Assembly: GCF_029873635.1 (NCBI RefSeq)
Contig: NC_080428.1
Coordinates: 61,987,957-62,051,956, forward strand
Reading direction: 5' to 3'
Source: Malania oleifera
Taxonomy: Eukaryota > Streptophyta > Magnoliopsida > Santalales > Ximeniaceae
DNA: 64,000 nt
Each line of letters opens with the position of its first letter. The stretch's first letter is position 1. Positions 59,165 to 64,000 of the stretch are shown here, piece after piece. A model generated the notes under the pieces. It did not search any database, was not told where the DNA came from, and was given only the letters and a program-made list of their open reading frames with translations. Position numbers and translations under genes: made by a program.

Positions 59165-62100
59165 GCAACAACAACAACAACAACAACAAAACCAAGCCTT
59201 AGTCCCACTAAGTGGGGTCGGCTATATGAATCCTTTTCCGCCAATTTATGCGATCATGGACCATTTCTTTTGATAGATTCAAGGATATTAAATCCTTACT
59301 CACTATTTCCTCCTAAGTTATTTTAGGTGTACCCATACCCTTTCGGCTGCCCCCCACAATAACTAAGTCACTCTTCCTCACAGATGCAATATGTGGCCTA
59401 CGTTGCAAGTGTCCATACTATCTGAGTCATCCTTCCCTTATCTTATCTTCTATAGGAGCTACACCGAACTTACCATGAATATGTTAATTCCTTAATTTAT
59501 CTTTCAATGTTATACCACTCATCCATCTAAGCATTCTCATCTTGAAAACTTTTACTTTTTGGATATTATGTTTCTTCGTCGCTCAACATTCCGATCCATA
59601 TAGCATAGCTGGTCTTATAACTGTCCTATAAAACTTCCCTTTCAATTTTAAGGGTATTCTACGATCACATAGCACGCTTGAAGCACCTCTCCATTTTACC
59701 CAACCTACTTTAACTCTATGCATTACATCTTCTTCAATTTCTCCTTCAACTTGCATAATAGATCCAAGGTATCAAAATCTACAAGTGCTATTTATTTCTT
59801 CATCAAGTTTAACTTTGTCTCCAATATTCCTCCTATCATTACTAAAATTACATTTCATATATTTTGTTTTATTTCTACTTATCCTAAAGCCTCTAGATTC
59901 CAAAGCTTCTCTCCATAATTCTAACTTAGTCTCTACTCCATCCCTAGTTTTGTCAATTAATATAATATCATCTGCAAACAACATACACCATGGAACCTCC
60001 TTTTGAATACTCTTAGTCAATTGGTCCATCACTAAAGCAAAAAGATAAGGACTCAAAGCAGATCATTGATGTACACCTATGGTAATTGGAAATTCTCTAG
60101 TTTCTCCATCTATAGTCCTTACACTAGTCATTACTCCATCGTACATATCCTTAATGACATCGGTATGCCTACAACATACACCTTTTTTTTCTAAACCCAC
60201 CATAGAACTTTCCTAGGTATCCTATCATATGCTTTCTCAAGGTCAATAAATATCATATGCAAGTCCCTCTTCTTTTCCCTAAACTTTTCCATTAATCTTC
60301 TTAAAAGATAAATAGCTTCTATGGTAGATCTCCCAGGCATAAAACCAAATTGATTTTCTGAGATCTTCGTTTCTAACCTTAATCTTTGTTCAACTACCCT
60401 TTCCCATAGTTTCATCGTATGACTCATAAGTTTAATTCCACGATAGTTATTACAATTTTGAATATCTCCTTTATTTTTGTATATAGGTATTAAAGTGTTT
60501 TTCCTCCATTCATCTGGCATTTTCTTAATTTTTACAATTGTATTAAATAAATTAGTTAACCATATAATTCCGTTATCACCCAAGCATTTCCAAACTTCAA
60601 TTGGGATGTTATCTAGTCCCATAACTTTCCCATTTTTCATCTTTTTTAGTGCAAACTTAACTTCGTTAACTCTAATTTTGCGAATAAATCTTATATTTTT
60701 AGTCTTTTCCTCATTTGACAATTCTAAGTTTAAGCCTTCTATTTGGTTTTCGTTAAACAAATTACTAATATAACTTCACCATCTTTCTTTAATATCTTCG
60801 TGCTTAACCAAGACAATATCATCCTCACTTTTTATACATTTTACATTTTCTAAATCCTTACTCTTCCTTTCTCTAGTTTTAGCAAGTTTAAATATATCTC
60901 TTTCCCCTTCTTTTGTACCTAATCTATCATACAAACTATTAAATGATTATATTTAGCTTCAATAACGGCCTTTTTTGCATCTTTTCTTGCCTCCTTATAT
61001 TTTTCAAAGTTATTTCTGTTTCAACATTTTTGCCACGTTTTATACCAAATTCTTTTTATCTTTATGATTTTTTGTACATCTTTATCCCACTACCAACTCT
61101 CTTTGCTATTCAAAAATCTTCACCTTGATTTACCTAAAATCTCTTCCGCTATATTTTTAATAAAGCTAGCTAATTTATTCCAAAGAGTATTTGTATCTAT
61201 CCCATCATGGTCTAATCCCCATTTTGATCATTTTATCTTTAAATTTTATTATATTTTCTCCTTTTAGGTTCCACCATCTCCTACACTAGTTTATTTTATC
61301 ATTTTCTTCCATTTTTTAATACATATATCTAACACTAAGACTCTATGTTGTGTGGTTAGGCTTTCATCTGGAATAACTTTACAATCCTTGCATGATAAAC
61401 GATCTACCCTCCTAGTTAAAAAAAAAATCTATTTGACTTCTATTTTGTCCACTTTTAAAGGTTATTAAGTGTTCTTCTCTCTTCTTAAAGCAAGTATTCA
61501 TTATACTAAAATCATATGAAATAAAAAAGTCTAAGATCATCTCCCCAGACTCATTTTTGTCTCCATATCCATATCCTCTATGTATCCTCTCATAATTTTT
61601 ATTATCTCTTCCAACGTGTCCATTCAGATCTCCTCCTATAAATATTTTCTCAGTCCCTGATATGCCTTGTATAATACCATCCATATCTTCCCAAAATTGT
61701 CTCTTAAGATTTTCTGCTAAGCCAACTTGAGGAGCATAAGCACTAATGATATTTATTATCTTTTGTCCTAATACCATCTTGATTTTTATAATTCTATCCC
61801 ATACTCTAGTTACATCCACAACGCTATCTTTTAAGTTTTTGTCTATAATAATGCCTACTCCATTCTTATGTTTTTCTTTTCCAGTATACCAAAGTTTAAA
61901 TCCTGATTTATCGATTTCTCTAACTTTCTCCCCCACCCACTTAGTTTCTTGAAGGCAAATTATATTAATTCTTCTTCTAATCATTGTATCCACAATTTTC
62001 ATATTTTTACCCGTAAGTTTCCCTATATTCCAAGTTGCTACTTTAATTCTAGTTTCCTGAACTAACGTCTTTACCTGCCCACGTCTAGAATGATGTAGGA

Positions 62101-62186
62101 ACCCTCACATATTTGACACCGTACCCGGACGCCGACACGGCGCGTCGCTTCGAGGCAACGACCTAGCCCACCCTTGCCCACTTTTC
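59165..62186 (-). mobile_element. RTE-clade LINE, near full length
   Basis: Minus strand, 5' end near 62186, 3' end at 59190 followed by the (TTG)n tail (plus-strand CAA repeat 59165-59189) typical of plant RTE. 5' UTR contains CGACGCGCCGTGTCGGCGTC. Endonuclease at 62002-61412: IICLQETKWVGEK, INIISAYAPQVG, FIGGDLNGHVGRD, SQIDFF. Reverse transcriptase at 60760-60191 (IPIEVWKCLGDNGIIWLTNLF, cut to [69 protein letters not shown]) and 60056-59772 (LFADDIILIDKTRDGVETK), so the catalytic motif is FADD. The reading frame is interrupted at several places (about 61.4-60.8 kb, 60.19 kb, 60.07 kb), so it is not intact. Such endonucleases are often mislabelled craniofacial development protein 2. Confidence 0.9.
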
Positions 62187-64000
62187 GCTAGGTGGGGTTG
62201 GCAACATGAATCTTTTTCTGCCAATTTATGTGATCATGGATAATTTCCTTCAACAAATTGATGGCTATTAAATCCTCACAAACTATCTCATTGCAGGGTA
62301 ATTTAGGTCTATCCCTACCCCTTTTATTGTCCCTCACAGTAACTAACTCACTCTTACTCATTAGCGTGCTATGCGGCCTATGTTGCAAGTCTCCAAACCA
62401 TTTAAGTCGTCCCTTCCTTATCTTATCAAGAGTTACAACTAACTTACTACGAATATGTTCATTACTTAAATTATCTTTTAACGTTGCACCACTCATCTAT
62501 CTTAGCATTCTCATCTCAATAACTTTTACTTTTTGGATATGTTTTTTCTTAGTTGCTCAACATTCTAATCCATACAAAAGAACTGGTCTTACAACCATCC
62601 TACAAAACTTCCCTTTTTATTTTAAGGGCATTCTATGGTCACACAAAACACTCAAAGCACCTCTCCATTTTTACCCTACCTACTTTAACTCTATGCATTG
62701 CATTTTCTTCAATTTCTCCTTTAGCTTATCTAATAGATCCAAGGTATCATAATCTACTAGTGCTATTGATTTCTTCATCATCAAGTTTAACGTTGACTCT
62801 AATATTTCTCCTACTATGACTAAAATCACATTTCATATATTCTATCTTAATTTTACTTATCCTAACACCTCTAGATTCTAAAGTTTCTCTCCATAATTCT
62901 AACTTATATTCTACACCACCCCTAATTTCATCAATTAAGACAATATCATTCGCAAAAAAAATTCACCATGGAACCTTATTTTGGATACTCCTAGTTAGTT
63001 TATCCATCACTAAAGCAAAAAAATAAAAACTCAAAGCAGATCCTTGATGTACACTTAAGGTGATTGGAAATTCCCTAGTCTTTCCACCTTTAGTCCTAAC
63101 GCTAGTCATTACTACATCATACACATCCTTAATGACATCAGTATACCTACTACATACACCTTTTTTTTTTCTAAAACTCACCATAAAACTTCCCGAGGTA
63201 TCCTATCGTATGCTTTCTCTAAGTCAATAAATACCATGTGCAAGTCCCTCTTCATTTCCCAAAACTTTTCCATTAATCTTCTTAAAAGATATATAGAAAA
63301 CTAGTAGATCTCCCTAACATAAAACCAAATTGATTTTCTGAGACTTTCGTTTCTAACCTTAATCTTTGTTCAATTACCCTTTCCCACAATTTCATTGTAT
63401 GACTTATAAGTTTAATTCCACGATAGTTATTGCAATTTTGAATATCTCCTTTATTTTTGTATACAAGTATTAAAGTGTTATTCCTTCACTCATCTGACAT
63501 TTTCTTAGTTCTTATAATTGTGTTAAATAAATTAGTTAACCATATAATTCCATTATCACCTAGGCATTTCCAAACTTCAATTGGGATGTTATCTAGTCCT
63601 ATAGCTTTTCCAATTTTCATCCTTCGGTGCAAACTTAACTTTGCTAACTCTAATTCTACGAATAATATTTTTAGTTTTTTCCTCATTTGTCAATTCTAAG
63701 TTTAAGCCTTCTACTTGGTTTCCAACAAATAGCTTACTAAAGTAACTTTGCCATTTTTTCTTTTATGTCCTCTCCCTTAACCAAGAAAATACCATCCTTA
63801 CTTTTATACCTTTTACATTTTCTAAGTCCTTACTCTTTCTTTCTCTAGCTCTAGCACGTTTAAATATGTCTCTTTCCCCTTCTTTTGTATCTAATCTAAC
63901 ATACAAATTATTAAACGATCTATGTGCAGCTTCACTAACGGCCTTTTTTGCATCTTTTCTTGCCTCTTTATACTTTTCAAAGTTTTCCATGTTTCTACAT
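62187..64000 (-). mobile_element. Second RTE LINE copy, 3' part, runs off the edge
   Basis: Minus-strand element in the same orientation as its neighbour and about 90% similar by eye over the RT region. Pieces: 63990-63763, 63686-63486 (IPIEVWKCLGDNGIIWLTNLF), 63184-62963 (TLSVHQGSALSFYFFALVMD), 62496-62188 (RLKWFGDLQHRPH). Frames are broken at several sites. The 3' end reads GATTCATGTTGCCAACCCCA and then passes directly into the 5' end of the first copy, without the (TTG)n tail. The 5' end is beyond the window. Confidence 0.85.

Noticed and set aside
61412-62002. Endonuclease ORF as a host 'craniofacial development protein 2-like' gene
   Set aside because: It is the endonuclease domain of the RTE LINE, in element context with RT and (TTG)n tail.

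Overview
The window is nuclear DNA of a flowering plant, most likely a eudicot with large, repeat-filled introns. Evidence: GT-AG introns in host genes that are recognisably plant (cytosolic eL36, organelle-type MUTS2, allantoinase), a telo-box in a ribosomal-protein promoter, an Au-type SINE, plant RTE LINEs, copia and Ty3/gypsy remains, and many AT-rich MITEs. There is no bacterial, organellar or viral gene block, no CRISPR array and no operon-like arrangement.

Layout. 0.4-4.7 kb: a decayed L1 LINE (minus) carrying two local tandem duplications. 5.1-5.3 kb: a tiny complete TRIM. 5.5-11.65 kb: the last three coding exons (plus) of a small cysteine-rich protein, with SINE and MITE insertions in its introns. 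11.7-21 kb: mostly repeats and unassigned DNA, with a MITE, a Ty3/gypsy pol fossil, an Au SINE and an isolated terminal-exon candidate on the minus strand. 21.1-26.0 kb: the complete eL36 gene (minus). 26.9-34.8 kb: a nested repeat block with three tandem arrays, two outward-facing TATA boxes, a 1.85-kb solo LTR with perfect target duplication, a gypsy-type gag-like remnant and a second LTR in the other orientation. 34.9-37.5 kb: AT-rich intergenic DNA. 37.6-45.7 kb: the complete MUTS2 gene (minus, five coding exons, 903 codons); one intron carries a poly(A) retrocopy with an 11-bp target duplication and another carries a palindromic MITE. 47.8-56.9 kb: the last eight exons of allantoinase (minus). 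Its 5' exons are not visible; they should lie beyond the right edge, past an intron holding solo LTRs and two head-to-tail RTE elements (59.2-64 kb).

The host genes are unrelated in function: ribosome assembly (eL36), organelle DNA or ribosome maintenance (MUTS2), purine-ureide catabolism (ALN) and an uncharacterised Cys-rich protein. I see no new multi-gene system. The most notable items are small mobile elements whose exact ends can be read (TRIM, two solo LTRs, two SINEs, a retrocopy), the promoter-flanked tandem arrays at 27.1-29.4 kb, the RTE junction, and the Cys-rich gene. All exon limits were derived by hand from reading frame and splice consensus.
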